Positions 35,565-44,792 of a stretch of 64,000 nt of DNA are shown here, one piece after another. Origin of the DNA: VYFG01 sp965248685 (GTDB lineage Bacteria; Pseudomonadota; Gammaproteobacteria; Arenicellales; Poriferihabitantaceae); NCBI GenBank assembly GCA_965248685.1, contig CBDFKC010000004.1, forward strand, positions 868,001 through 932,000, read 5' to 3'. How positions within the stretch are numbered: the first letter of the stretch is position 1; the number at the start of each line of letters is the position of its first letter. The notes under the pieces were generated by a model. The model saw nothing but the letters and a program-made list of their open reading frames with translations. It was not told the DNA's origin and searched no databases. A program made the position numbers and the translations under genes.

Positions 35565-36578
35565 ATGAAAAAATTTATCGAAAACCTGCCAAAGGTTGAG
35601 CTGCATTGTCATATCGAAGGGACATTCGAACCTGAGCTCATGCTTGAAATAGCTGAGCGCAATGGGGTGTCGTTACCTTATCCCTCGGTTGATGAACTCA
35701 GAAAAGCCTATGAATTTACCCAGCTCCAGGATTTTCTTGATATTTATTATCAGGGGATGAACGTGCTGCTCACGGAGCAGGATTTTTATGACTTAACCTG
35801 GACCTATCTAACCAAGAGTCACAGTCATAACGTGCGCCATACCGAGATATTTTTTGATCCCCAGGGACATGTGTCCCGGGACATACCCTTCGCCGCGGTA
35901 GTTGAAGGAATCTGTGGTGCGCTTGCAGCCGCAGAAGAAGAATTTGGCATGACATCCAGGTTGATCATGTGCTTTCTACGTCACCTTGACCAGGGTGACG
36001 CTTTTAATACCCTTGAAATGGCGAGGCCATATAAAGATAAAATTATTGGGGTTGGTCTGGATTCGAGCGAGCTCGGTCATCCGCCGGAAAAGTTCGAGCA
36101 GGTATTTGCTGAGGCGAGAAACCAGGGTTATTTATCCGTGGCCCATGCAGGAGAAGAGGGGCCTCCCGGGTATATTTATAGCGCTCTGGACCGGTTGCAG
36201 GTTAATCGAATCGATCATGGCAACAGTTGTTTGCAGGATACCGCATTGGTAGATCGTTTGGTGGCGGAAAATATGGCATTAACGGTTTGTCCCCTATCGA
36301 ATACCCGATTATGTGTAGTGGATAAAATGGAAAATCATCCACTTAAGACTATGTTGGATAAGGGATTGCGGGTCACGGTAAATACAGATGATCCAGCATA
36401 TTTTGGCGGGTATATGAATGAAAACTTTCTTGCGGTTAGCGAGGCCTTGAACTTAACCCATCAGGATCTGGATCAGCTGGCAATAAATGCCATCAATGCG
36501 GCTTTTATCGAACCAGGGGATAAGCAAAGCCTCAAACGGGAACTCGCCGATTACACCCGGAATTTTATTCATGAGTGA
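35565..36578 (+). CDS. Adenosine/adenine deaminase family protein
   Basis: A 337-aa zinc amidohydrolase. Zn ligands HxH are in VELHCHIEGTFEPEL, the third His and proton shuttle in HAGEEGPPGY, and NRIDHGN and VNTDDPAYFGG are the later ligand and catalytic motifs. The EGT-EPEL opening and the lack of extra loops favour the adenine-deaminase branch over adenosine deaminase. ATG at 35565 aligns with family starts. The last 8 bp overlap the DUF2130 gene (ATGAGTGA), so the two are co-translated. Confidence 0.91.
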   Translation: MKKFIENLPKVELHCHIEGTFEPELMLEIAERNGVSLPYPSVDELRKAYEFTQLQDFLDIYYQGMNVLLTEQDFYDLTWTYLTKSHSHNVRHTEIFFDPQGHVSRDIPFAAVVEGICGALAAAEEEFGMTSRLIMCFLRHLDQGDAFNTLEMARPYKDKIIGVGLDSSELGHPPEKFEQVFAEARNQGYLSVAHAGEEGPPGYIYSALDRLQVNRIDHGNSCLQDTALVDRLVAENMALTVCPLSNTRLCVVDKMENHPLKTMLDKGLRVTVNTDDPAYFGGYMNENFLAVSEALNLTHQDLDQLAINAINAAFIEPGDKQSLKRELADYTRNFIHE

Positions 36579-37824
36579 ATCGAATAACAGGGTTGAATGC
36601 CCTAATTGTGGACAGAGTATTGATGTTAATCATATTCTTCATCAGCAGGTAGAAGGGCAGTTAAAAAAACAATTCGGCGAACAGTTGGCAAAGGAAAAAC
36701 AGCGTTATCACGATCAACTCGAGCAGTTAAACCAGGAACAGGCGGTGCTGGAAAAAGCCAAGTTGACCCAGCAAGCAGAAACCGAACTCGCCATACAAAA
36801 GGGAATGCAAGCCCGGGAAACTGAACTGGCCATAACTATTAAGGCGAAAATTGAAGCGGAGCAGTCAGGGCAATTGGAGGCGCTGAATAAAGAACTCGAA
36901 GAAAAAACTGAAAAAATTAAAGCATACAATCGAGCCAAATCGGAAATTGAACGGCTGAAACGGGAGAAGGATGAACTGCATGACACGATTCAGGCCGAAT
37001 CGGAACTGAAACTTAACAAGTTGATATCTGAGGAACGTGACAAGCTTAGAAAGAACGTCGAGCAGAAAACCCAGATGGACATGGCGGAGCGGGACAAGAT
37101 TATTTCTGACCTCAATCTCCAGCTTAAGGATGCTCAGCGTAAGGCAGAACAAGGCTCGATGCAGCTTCAGGGTGAAGTTCAGGAACTCGCCATCGAGGAA
37201 ATTTTGAAGGAGCAGTTTCCGCTTGATACCATCGAAGAAATTAAAAAAGGGGCAGCCGGGGCAGACTGTCTACAGATAATCCACACCCGGGCCAAGCAAA
37301 ATTGTGGCACCATCTATTACGAAAGTAAGCGTACCAAAGCATTTCAACAACCCTGGATCGAAAAATTTAAACAGGATATCAGGGAAAAGGGAGCCGATAT
37401 TGGAGTCCTGATCACCCAGGCGATGCCGGCGGATATGGAACGAATGGGTATGCGCGAAGGCGTCTGGATTTGTTCGTTCGATGAATTTCACGGATTATCC
37501 CTGGTGCTACGGGACGCTGCTGTCCGAATGAGCGACGCGGTAGCCAGTAAGGAAAACAAGGGCGATAAAATGGGTATGCTGTACGACTTCCTCACCAGCA
37601 ATGAATTCCGCCAACAGGTCGAAGCAATCGTCGAGGGGTTCACCCAAATGCAAATCGATCTCGACGCGGAAAAACGCTCAATGCATTCACATTGGAAAAA
37701 GCGGGAAAAACAAATTGAAAAAGTGCTGCTAAACACCAACCACATGTACGGATCGGTAAAAGGAATTGCCGGTAACGCAATTCAATCTGTACCTCTTCTA
37801 GAAATCGATCAAGACACCAGTTGA
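36571..37824 (+). CDS. DUF2130-family coiled-coil protein
   Basis: A 417-aa protein beginning with a zinc-ribbon-like CPNCG (residues about 9-13), followed by about 170 residues of charged coiled coil rich in Glu, Lys and Gln. The C-terminal DUF2130 domain holds GTIYYESKRTKAFQQPWIEK and GADIGVLITQAMP, a restriction-nuclease-like (PD-D/ExK style) pattern. DUF2130 is of unknown function; a DNA-related role is only an inference from that pattern. ATG at 36571 overlaps the deaminase stop and removes a 28-residue false extension. Confidence 0.85.
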   Translation: MSESNNRVECPNCGQSIDVNHILHQQVEGQLKKQFGEQLAKEKQRYHDQLEQLNQEQAVLEKAKLTQQAETELAIQKGMQARETELAITIKAKIEAEQSGQLEALNKELEEKTEKIKAYNRAKSEIERLKREKDELHDTIQAESELKLNKLISEERDKLRKNVEQKTQMDMAERDKIISDLNLQLKDAQRKAEQGSMQLQGEVQELAIEEILKEQFPLDTIEEIKKGAAGADCLQIIHTRAKQNCGTIYYESKRTKAFQQPWIEKFKQDIREKGADIGVLITQAMPADMERMGMREGVWICSFDEFHGLSLVLRDAAVRMSDAVASKENKGDKMGMLYDFLTSNEFRQQVEAIVEGFTQMQIDLDAEKRSMHSHWKKREKQIEKVLLNTNHMYGSVKGIAGNAIQSVPLLEIDQDTS

Positions 37825-38066
37825 CCTGGATCTATCCAGCCAATCGTGCTCATATTTGTATTCACAAAACTTACGGATAATAGTCGCAGCATTTGACGGT
37901 TCTAATTTTGATGCGGGGATCCAGCCGCAGGAAAAAATAGCGATTACGCATCACTTGTGTATGTTTAAGCTTGGCCAGAAATAACCAAATATATGCTTCG
38001 ATATGAGTGTACAGTGGCGGTAGAATACTGGTTTGAGATAGTCACAATTTAAAGAAATATTAATCG

Positions 38067-38495
38067 ATGACCACGATCGCAATAGCAAGCGACCACGCAG
38101 GGTTAGATTACAAGAGGTTAATGAAGACCCATCTTGAGTCGAAAGGAATCGAGATTGAGGATTTCGGGACTTACTCCTCTGACCCAGTAGATTATCCCGA
38201 TTTCGTCCGACCCGCGGCCGAAGCTATTGTCCGCGGTGATCATCCGCTTGGTATTGTCGTAGGTGGTAGCGGTAACGAGGCTATCGTCGCAAACAGACTC
38301 AAGGGAATTCGCTGCGCCGTAGTCTGGAATGAGCGAACCGCAAGACTCGCAAAGGAGCACGGTAACTGCAACATGATTGCCATTGGTCAACGTCAGGTGT
38401 CCAAAGAAGAAGCAGTCGCCATTGTTGACGCCTGGCTCAATGCCGAATTTAAAGGCGGTCGACACCAGAGACGAATTGACAAAATTGATAAGTAG
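38067..38495 (+). CDS. RpiB/LacA-family sugar-phosphate isomerase, cysteine-less type
   Basis: A 142-aa isomerase that interconverts ribose-5-P and ribulose-5-P, or related sugar phosphates. ASDHAGLDYK and DYPDF near the N-terminus and KEHGNCNMIAIGQRQ with GRHQRR at the end are family motifs. The canonical CGTGIG loop is replaced by GGSGNE (residues about 66-71): the catalytic Cys is missing and Glu71 takes the nearby position, the pattern known in the Mycobacterium RpiB type. The DUF2130 gene ends about 240 bp upstream. Confidence 0.88.
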   Translation: MTTIAIASDHAGLDYKRLMKTHLESKGIEIEDFGTYSSDPVDYPDFVRPAAEAIVRGDHPLGIVVGGSGNEAIVANRLKGIRCAVVWNERTARLAKEHGNCNMIAIGQRQVSKEEAVAIVDAWLNAEFKGGRHQRRIDKIDK

Positions 38496-38791
38496 AGGAT
38501 TCTTTACAAACACATACAGTTGGATCGCCAAACCACTTCGCACTTTGTCGGCCGCTGATGCAAGGCGTAATTGAATGCCTCTTAAAGTATAGAAGGGATA
38601 TAGTCGGAATTTTTTGATCGGCAGTAAATTTCGATCCAGTTCGACATTGGCCTCTATATTTTTATAGGTCGCAAACATTCTCAAGTTCTGCTAGTCCTCA
38701 TTTTGATGGGTAATGAACTGACAAAAAAAAGTGGACATTCAAGATTAATTTGAATGAGACATTTATTTATGTAAACTAATCTATATTGGTG
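38496..38791. other. Intergenic region between convergent genes, no supported gene
   Basis: This 296-bp stretch separates rpiB-like (+) and an EamA gene (-). A minus-strand frame running from 38684 into rpiB is a shadow. An imperfect palindrome lies at 38737-38755 (ATTCAA...TTGAAT), with no T-run that would make it an intrinsic terminator. Confidence 0.5.
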
Positions 38792-39790
38792 CTATTTAGT
38801 GACGTTATGTAGCAATTCTTGATCAATATATGGGTGTTGTGTTGTTTTAATCTCGTCAAGACGTGAATGGGACTGGCGCTCTCGATTCCAAACATACAAA
38901 CTGCTGCCAACTAAAACTAGAATTCCCAGTAGCGTTTCCAATGAGGGTACTTCATCCCAAAATAAATAGCCAAAGACAACCGCCCAAATTAGATAGGTGT
39001 ATTCGAAGGGCGCGACTGCACTTGCCTCTGACATACAGTATGCTTTAGACAAACAATAAAACCCAGTCGCAGCGATCAATCCTATGAGTAGTATTAGTAA
39101 GAAATCAGGATTCGATGGATTAGACCAAGAGCGCCCCAAAAACAATAAGGACGGATGTGAATCTCCAACATTGAATACTTGGAAATGCATCATTAAACTA
39201 ATGAGCACACTTAGAGTCGTGAAAACAACTATCGCATTGAACGCGATTGTCGTTGGATGATCGTGACTGCTTAGGAAGCGGGTAATAATAGTGTGCGAGG
39301 CGTAAGAGATAGCAGCGGCAAATGATAATGCGACTGCAAGCGCGTCAAATTTTCCGGTTGGGGAAAGAATCAGCACGATACTCAAAAACCCAATGATAAT
39401 TGCGATCCATCGTCGGGGCCCTACTCTTTCTCGCAAGATCACGGTCGACAGGATGGTGACAAATAGCGGCATCGTCATTGTAATTGCAGCTACTTCTGCC
39501 AATGGCATTGCAGCCACCGCGAGGTAGTAGCAGGTATATGAAATAAACCCCAATGTGCCTCGAATGATGACGAGAAATGGTTTTTTAGATACCAGAGGAA
39601 TTGTTTTATTTGTAATTAGCAGAGCTAGGAAGATTAAATATGCTGCTACGATGCCGCGGATAAAAACAATCTCCAGTACGGAATACTTCCCGCTGAAGTA
39701 TTTAATAATATTATCTTGAAGAGAAAAAACAAATAGGCCTGCGATTAGGAAAAAAGCTCCTCCTGAGTTGCCAGAAATGGATCGAAACAT
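38792..39790 (-). CDS. EamA-family (DMT) transporter
   Basis: A 332-aa polytopic membrane protein with ten predicted helices in two EamA repeats (YYLAVAAMPLAEVAAITMTM, LSTVILRERVGPRRWIAI, then YCMSEASAVAPFEYTYLIWA). The C-terminal extension (about 30 residues, WNRERQSHSRLDEIK) is hydrophilic. It is divergent from a LysR regulator, the common layout in which the regulator controls the exporter. The transported compound is unknown. Confidence 0.92.
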   Translation of the reverse strand: MFRSISGNSGGAFFLIAGLFVFSLQDNIIKYFSGKYSVLEIVFIRGIVAAYLIFLALLITNKTIPLVSKKPFLVIIRGTLGFISYTCYYLAVAAMPLAEVAAITMTMPLFVTILSTVILRERVGPRRWIAIIIGFLSIVLILSPTGKFDALAVALSFAAAISYASHTIITRFLSSHDHPTTIAFNAIVVFTTLSVLISLMMHFQVFNVGDSHPSLLFLGRSWSNPSNPDFLLILLIGLIAATGFYCLSKAYCMSEASAVAPFEYTYLIWAVVFGYLFWDEVPSLETLLGILVLVGSSLYVWNRERQSHSRLDEIKTTQHPYIDQELLHNVTK

Positions 39791-39876
39791 GGGTTTGCAG
39801 CAAAATCTTACTTGACAGTTCAGAGTAGTTTACGCAACCATATGCAATTGAAAAGCGAATTAATCAGTATTCTTTA

Positions 39877-39891
39877 ATCGAATAATCCGAT
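39877..39891. promoter_or_regulatory. Possible LysR-type binding site
   Basis: ATCG-N7-CGAT forms an inverted repeat of the T-N11-A class between the divergent EamA gene (start 39790) and the LysR gene (start 39914), 22 bp ahead of the latter. It is weak and was identified by position and symmetry only. Confidence 0.3.
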
Positions 39892-39913
39892 CGTTTAATT
39901 TGGGCAGCAGAAG

Positions 39914-40771
39914 ATGAAGATTGAACACATTCAAACGTTTCTCGAAGTGTCGAACTGTGGCAATTTCAATCGTGCGGCAGAAAACCTTAACGTTACTCAG
40001 TCCACAGTAAGTGCCCGAATAAAATCGATAGAAGATCAGTTTGGCCGAGTGCTGTTTTCCCGTAACCACGCTGGAGTAGAACTTACGTCGGCTGGGCAAC
40101 AATTACGTGAGTATGCTTTGAACATTCACCGGCTTTGGCAACAGGCCCAGCAAAGAATTTTATTGCCAGATAACTTTAACCATGGTTTCGGGCTAGGTGC
40201 ACAGGTAAGTCTCTGGGATCGTTTGGTCTTGAAATGGGTTCCTTGGATGCGAAAGAATGCCGGTGACGTCGCGATACACGTTGAAGCGGACTATTCGCCA
40301 AGTCTGATGCGGCAGTTGTCTGATGGGATACTTGATGTTGGCGTTATGTACAATCCAAGGCAAATACCGGGGTTAGTGGTAGAGGATTTATTAGTGGAAA
40401 AGCTGATATTAGTCGCTACCGACAAGCGGAAATTGAACAAACAATGGGTAGAAGACTACGTATATATCGACTGGGGAAACGAGTTTAGAGCTCGCCATGC
40501 TGAAGCGTATCCAGAAATGGAAACACCGGCGGTATCCGTAGGGCTTGGCCCAATGGGGTTAGCCTATGTCCTTGAAAATGGTGGGTCTGGGTATTTTCCT
40601 GAGCGGGTTGTAAAAACATATATAGACAAAGGAATGCTACATCATGTGACAGAGTCTCCGTCTATGGAGCGCCCGGCATTTGTGGTGTATCCAAAAAACT
40701 TTAGAAATCAACATTTGCTCGATGTCGCGCTAACTGGATTGCGAGAGATTGCCGAGATCGATTCTAGTTGA
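39914..40771 (+). CDS. LysR-family transcriptional regulator
   Basis: A 285-aa LTTR. The winged HTH is at MKIEHIQTFLEVSNCGNFNRAAENLNVTQSTVSARIKSIE, followed by a linker helix and an effector domain with ILDVGVMYNPRQIPGLVVEDL. It probably controls the divergent EamA transporter at 38.8-39.8 kb. The effector cannot be predicted. Confidence 0.93.
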   Translation: MKIEHIQTFLEVSNCGNFNRAAENLNVTQSTVSARIKSIEDQFGRVLFSRNHAGVELTSAGQQLREYALNIHRLWQQAQQRILLPDNFNHGFGLGAQVSLWDRLVLKWVPWMRKNAGDVAIHVEADYSPSLMRQLSDGILDVGVMYNPRQIPGLVVEDLLVEKLILVATDKRKLNKQWVEDYVYIDWGNEFRARHAEAYPEMETPAVSVGLGPMGLAYVLENGGSGYFPERVVKTYIDKGMLHHVTESPSMERPAFVVYPKNFRNQHLLDVALTGLREIAEIDSS

Positions 40772-41163
40772 ACAATTGAATTGATATTTTTGTATATGCT
40801 GTCCTTAAAAGATGAACAGGTTGTTAGTAATCTGTTCACCTGCTAAATCAATTAAGAATCAAGTGTTCAACCGATTCGATTGAGGAGTCGTTCCGTTGGA
40901 AGGTCACCCAGGTGCTCGATTATTTGGTTTGCAATCAGCTAATTGAGCGCAACAAGGATCGTTTAGCTGCAGTGGACGACAAGGTAACCATATAAATGTA
41001 TATTTATATTGTGATTGCCCCGTTTTTTCCGAATTTCTGATTCAATTATCGAGCTGATCGAATCTTCTGGACTAGTTACATCATCTTCGCTTATTGTGCA
41101 TAATACCTGATGGCTTATAAGCCGTTATGTTTTCTAAATTTGAACGATTACGGAGGATTTTCA
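40772..41163. other. Intergenic region with a stem-loop and possible gene remnant
   Basis: Downstream of lysR an inverted repeat (AGATGAACAG at 40810-40819 against CTGTTCACCT at 40832-40841) could form a stem-loop, but it lacks a T-run. A 54-codon stretch without a Met, ending in TAA at about 40996, encodes EESFRWKVTQVLDYLVCNQL-like sequence. It may be the remnant of a gene or chance. The rest is AT-rich and unremarkable. Confidence 0.4.
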
Positions 41164-42147
41164 ATGAAAACTTTAAGCACATCGCCATATATTGTGCGAT
41201 TGGTAATATTCTTGTTTTTAGTCATGGTTCCTAATTTAGTTGTTGTAAATCTTACGTTTGCTCAACTTGGCGATGTTGCTTTTGATAATGCTCTTGAACC
41301 AAGAGGGTGGTACGATGAACTGTCAGATCCCGATATATACGATCCCTTCGGAACTATAGATTTCGAAACCCTAAAATTTTTTGGAGATGGTGGTGCAGCC
41401 TTCCAAATTCCAAAAATTTCTTATTCTGGCATTCCAAAATGTAGGTTTGAAAGTGGGAGTCGCCAGGTATTTGAGGACACATTAGTTCACGAACGGTGGG
41501 GTTTCGAGAGTAGCAAAGGGGATTTTGGTATAAAGGGGGAAATTGGGGTTGGAACTCCAATACGATTTGAAGTATTCCCGGCACATATCAATGTAGCCGG
41601 CACAACAAACAATGGGACATTTTCCACATATGGAGCGGGAAGTGTTGGGGCCGAGGATAATCTGCCTTTTTATTTGGGAGGAAGTATTGTTCAGAACGAC
41701 AACCTAGTAGAAGTAGATGCCAGCCTGCAAGTTAAAAAAGACGGCGTAATTACAACAGGGAGTTGTACGGGTTCGTTTGAAGCAGAACAAGGTCCAGTAG
41801 GCACAGTGAATTGGGACGACATACTTGTTGATGACATCGCAGTCGCTGAATACCAAACACAACCTGAGGGAGGGAGCGGAACATTATCTTTTCAGCCTAA
41901 AGGAAAATATATAATTGTGAAGCGTAGTGACTTTTACTGGCAGTGTTTCGGAAAGGGTAAATTTAAAATGCTAGAAGATGGGACGCTATTGAAAGGAAAC
42001 TTCAAAGGTAGTTGTGGGAACTATCGTGCGAGATTTAAGAATTTACGTGAGGAAATTAGTGCAGGAATAAGAATGTGGGCTTTTGATGGAGTCTGGACTG
42101 GAAATAGCGGCAAGCATACGGTAGCTGCGTCAATACCTACTGAATGA
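41164..42147 (+). CDS. Secreted protein of unknown function
   Basis: A 327-aa protein with a clear signal peptide: MKTLSTSPYIVRL, a hydrophobic core to about residue 30 and a likely signal peptidase I site near LTFAQL. The start has the best ribosome binding site in the region (ACGGAGGATTTTCA before ATG), which decides against the in-frame ATG at 41110. The mature part is Gly- and Asp-rich and looks beta-stranded, with three scattered Cys pairs possible; no known family is recognised. Codon use looks AT-richer than its neighbours. Nothing nearby indicates its partner. Confidence 0.75.
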   Translation: MKTLSTSPYIVRLVIFLFLVMVPNLVVVNLTFAQLGDVAFDNALEPRGWYDELSDPDIYDPFGTIDFETLKFFGDGGAAFQIPKISYSGIPKCRFESGSRQVFEDTLVHERWGFESSKGDFGIKGEIGVGTPIRFEVFPAHINVAGTTNNGTFSTYGAGSVGAEDNLPFYLGGSIVQNDNLVEVDASLQVKKDGVITTGSCTGSFEAEQGPVGTVNWDDILVDDIAVAEYQTQPEGGSGTLSFQPKGKYIIVKRSDFYWQCFGKGKFKMLEDGTLLKGNFKGSCGNYRARFKNLREEISAGIRMWAFDGVWTGNSGKHTVAASIPTE

Positions 42148-42561
42148 CCGAACGGTTTATTGACAAAGCGTTCACCTACTCGATGATTTTCGGTGGATTG
42201 GATGACCGCTTTAAGGAATTCCCAATGGTCGTCGAAAATTGATAACTGACGCTAATGGGTAAGCTACCGACCGATAGGTTTACAAACACGACCGGCAGAT
42301 ACATACTTTTGAGCCAGTCGGCTATTTTCGTGCGTATTGGAATCTATAAGAAAACAGACATTCGCCATGTAGCCGACCCACTTTACTTTCAACATGAACG
42401 AATGCTTAAGTTTTGGAGAACAGCTAAGATCGGGTGTCCGCTCTACGGAGACTTTGAAGATTTCTAACAATTGCCGGTTGGCTCTTCTGAGCAAATAGCA
42501 ACCATTGATAGTCGACAATGACTCTAAGATATCAACTCAATTATTCACTATGTTACATGAC
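42148..42561. other. Gene-poor stretch, no supported gene
   Basis: A 70-codon frame at 42255-42467 (+) has no motif I recognise and no clear ribosome binding site. No rRNA, tRNA or repeat is evident. Its position between an orphan secreted protein gene and a broken GNAT gene fits decaying or acquired DNA. Confidence 0.4.
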
Positions 42562-42980
42562 ATGAATTTTAGAAAAATCGTGCTCGAAGAAACGGAAGAT
42601 GTCTTAGAATTAATCGATGAATATGATCGGCCAAAATCGCCTTGACCGAATCAAAAGGAAATAGCGTGATTGTTCTTGTCTCTAGCAAAAATCGGTGGCT
42701 GTGTTGTTGGAGTTTTTGAAAACAAAAGAATGATTGACACATGCACTGTAAATGTCTGTCCAAACTTCAGTTGGTCTGGCCGACCATATGCCATTATTGA
42801 GAATGTTATCGTACCAAGGAAATACAGAAAAAAGGTGTTGGTAAAGCCATTCTCATATATTCAAAATACATAGCCGAGAATATAGGTTGTTACAAGGTGG
42901 CTTCAATGACAGGTTCCAAGCGGGAAGCTACCCTTAAGTTTTATGAGCTAGCTGATCCGCTAACAAAACTGGCTTTCTAG
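42562..42980 (+). pseudogene. Broken GNAT-family N-acetyltransferase gene
   Basis: Three frames together make one GNAT-like protein. It starts with MNFRKIVLEETEDVLELIDE and stops at about 42644. A middle part follows from 42670 with FENKRMIDTC and AIIENVIVPRKYRKK. The acetyl-CoA-binding P-loop part then runs in another frame to the TAG at 42980 (GVGKAILIYSKYIAENIG, then MTGSKREATLKFYE). At least two lesions, an early stop and a frameshift near 42830, make it non-functional. Confidence 0.8.
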
Positions 42981-43100
42981 TAGAGCAGGGCAATACTATT
43001 GATGAGAAGAAACAGCGAACAATCCACAAAACTTCAGTACACTAGATTCAGCAAACTTAACAGGTTGCTTTATAGATATATGCCAAAAACGCATTAGTTC

Positions 43101-43135
43101 AAAAAAAAGCCTGCACGAAAAATGCAGGCTTTTTT
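43101..43135. terminator. Bidirectional intrinsic terminator
   Basis: A-rich left arm then AAGCCTGCA, loop of about 7, then TGCAGGCTT followed by T-run. The symmetrical A and T tracts let it work on both strands. It lies 10 bp past the stop of the binding-protein gene (43146, minus) and downstream of the GNAT remnant. Confidence 0.9.
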
Positions 43136-43145
43136 CACTAATGGC

Positions 43146-44792
43146 TTAAGAATTGAGCCATATAAACTCTGGGAATTCAGAGGCGCCCAGGGCTCCGAGT
43201 GGGTTTTTAGGCATACCACCTATGCGATCACTGATGCCATCGAGAATATTGATATGCGCCGGAATAACCATTCCGCATTCATCGTTGATCAGTGTTTGCA
43301 TTTCGCAGTACATCGCGTGACGTTTATCTGGATCAAGTTCTGCAAGAGATAGTGTAAGGAGCTCGCCCATTCGATCATTGTTCCAGTACGTATCATTCCA
43401 TGCAGCACCCGGTGCGTATGCAATGGACAGCATGGCGTTTGCAGTGGGGCGCATGTTCCAACTGGTTACATTCATTGGTTCGTTCAACCATACCGCACCC
43501 CAGTAACCATCGGTGGGTACTTTTTTGATTTTCAGATCAAAGCCAATTTTTGCACAATTTGCCTGGGCTAACAGGCAGGTATCTACGACACCGGTACCAA
43601 CTGGAGCAACAAACAGCTCTGCACTGGAAATTCCCGATTTTTCGAAATGGAACTTTGCTTTGTCTGGGTCGTACTCGCGCTGGGCCAACTCACTGCAAAA
43701 ATTATCGCCATATGCGCTCATAATTGGCTGATCATTACCCAAAGATCCATGACCTTTGAGAACCTTTTTAACAACGCGCTCCCGATCCTGAATATATTGC
43801 ATACCCTTAACAAAATCGGCATTACTGCCTGGTAACGTATTTTTCAAACAACAAATTCCATTATATGCCCCAGCAGGTATCGAGATTATACTGACGCCAT
43901 CGGCCGCCTCAACTTGTTTGATTGCCTTAGGGTCAACATCCACAGCCATCTGAATATCACCAGCCACTAACGCGTTAACCCGGGCAATCGGGTCGGTAAT
44001 AGCAGTGACTTCCAGCGCGTCAAGGTGGGCGGGTTCTCGCCAGTAATTCTCGTTTCGTATACTGACAGATTTCACGCCTGGATCAAATTGTTCCATTGTG
44101 AATGGTCCGGTTCCCATGCCTTCTCCAGTGGATCCATTTTTAAGGACTTTAGTTTGAAAAATACCAAGAAGAGAGGGTAAATCTGCGTTTGGCGTACTCA
44201 AAACCGCCTTAACTTCATGGCTGCCAACCTTTTTCCATTCCGATACTGAACTCAGCACCGCCTTAACTACCGAGGTTGAGTCCTCACCCAAATGGCGATT
44301 CATACTCCAAATTACATCATCAGCCGTAAACGGTGTGCCGTCATGGAAATTTACACCTTTTCGAAGTTTAAAAGTCCATTCTGTCGCATTAGAATTTGGT
44401 TCAAACGATTCCGCCAATTCCGGTTGTGGGGTTAAGTTGTCATCTATCTGACACAGACCATTATAATGGGCCCGACCCCGGGTATAATCGATGAACGATG
44501 TGAATGAAATTGGATCGAGCTGATCATCCGGGCCATGTAAGCTGGCCGAAACTCGTACAGTGCCCCCTTTGACTGGCGTCTGCGCTCTGGCAGCACCCCC
44601 GGATGAGAGCAGATTTTGCGCTGCTGTCATGGTTACACCAGTAGCCATCATTAACTTTAAGGTATCGCGGCGGGAGTAACCTTTGCCAATGATTTTATTT
44701 ACCAGTGCCTTATCTCCTTCATCAAGGTTGTTGTATTTGAGTTCGCCAGGCAAGACCTGTGTCAACTCAGTACCACTTTTGTCGTCTTTCAT
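43146..44792 (-). CDS. ABC transporter substrate-binding protein, family 5 (peptide/opine type), Tat signal
   Basis: A 548-aa periplasmic binding protein of the DppA/OppA type. The twin-arginine motif is at residues 41-42 in YSRRDTLKLMM, and a 38-residue N-terminal extension precedes it. The SBP_bac_5 body has WTFKLRKGVNFHDGTPFTADDVIWS, the family signature. No permease or ATPase genes are adjacent, so it is an orphan component that must pair with a transporter encoded elsewhere. Ligand unknown; family members bind peptides, opines, nickel or sugars. Confidence 0.93.
   Translation of the reverse strand: MKDDKSGTELTQVLPGELKYNNLDEGDKALVNKIIGKGYSRRDTLKLMMATGVTMTAAQNLLSSGGAARAQTPVKGGTVRVSASLHGPDDQLDPISFTSFIDYTRGRAHYNGLCQIDDNLTPQPELAESFEPNSNATEWTFKLRKGVNFHDGTPFTADDVIWSMNRHLGEDSTSVVKAVLSSVSEWKKVGSHEVKAVLSTPNADLPSLLGIFQTKVLKNGSTGEGMGTGPFTMEQFDPGVKSVSIRNENYWREPAHLDALEVTAITDPIARVNALVAGDIQMAVDVDPKAIKQVEAADGVSIISIPAGAYNGICCLKNTLPGSNADFVKGMQYIQDRERVVKKVLKGHGSLGNDQPIMSAYGDNFCSELAQREYDPDKAKFHFEKSGISSAELFVAPVGTGVVDTCLLAQANCAKIGFDLKIKKVPTDGYWGAVWLNEPMNVTSWNMRPTANAMLSIAYAPGAAWNDTYWNNDRMGELLTLSLAELDPDKRHAMYCEMQTLINDECGMVIPAHINILDGISDRIGGMPKNPLGALGASEFPEFIWLNS

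Noticed and set aside
38118..38684. A 188-codon minus-strand frame across the rpiB-like gene
   Set aside because: It is the antisense shadow of a well-supported gene.
42255..42467. A 70-codon frame between the secreted protein and the GNAT remnant
   Set aside because: No family features and no ribosome binding site.
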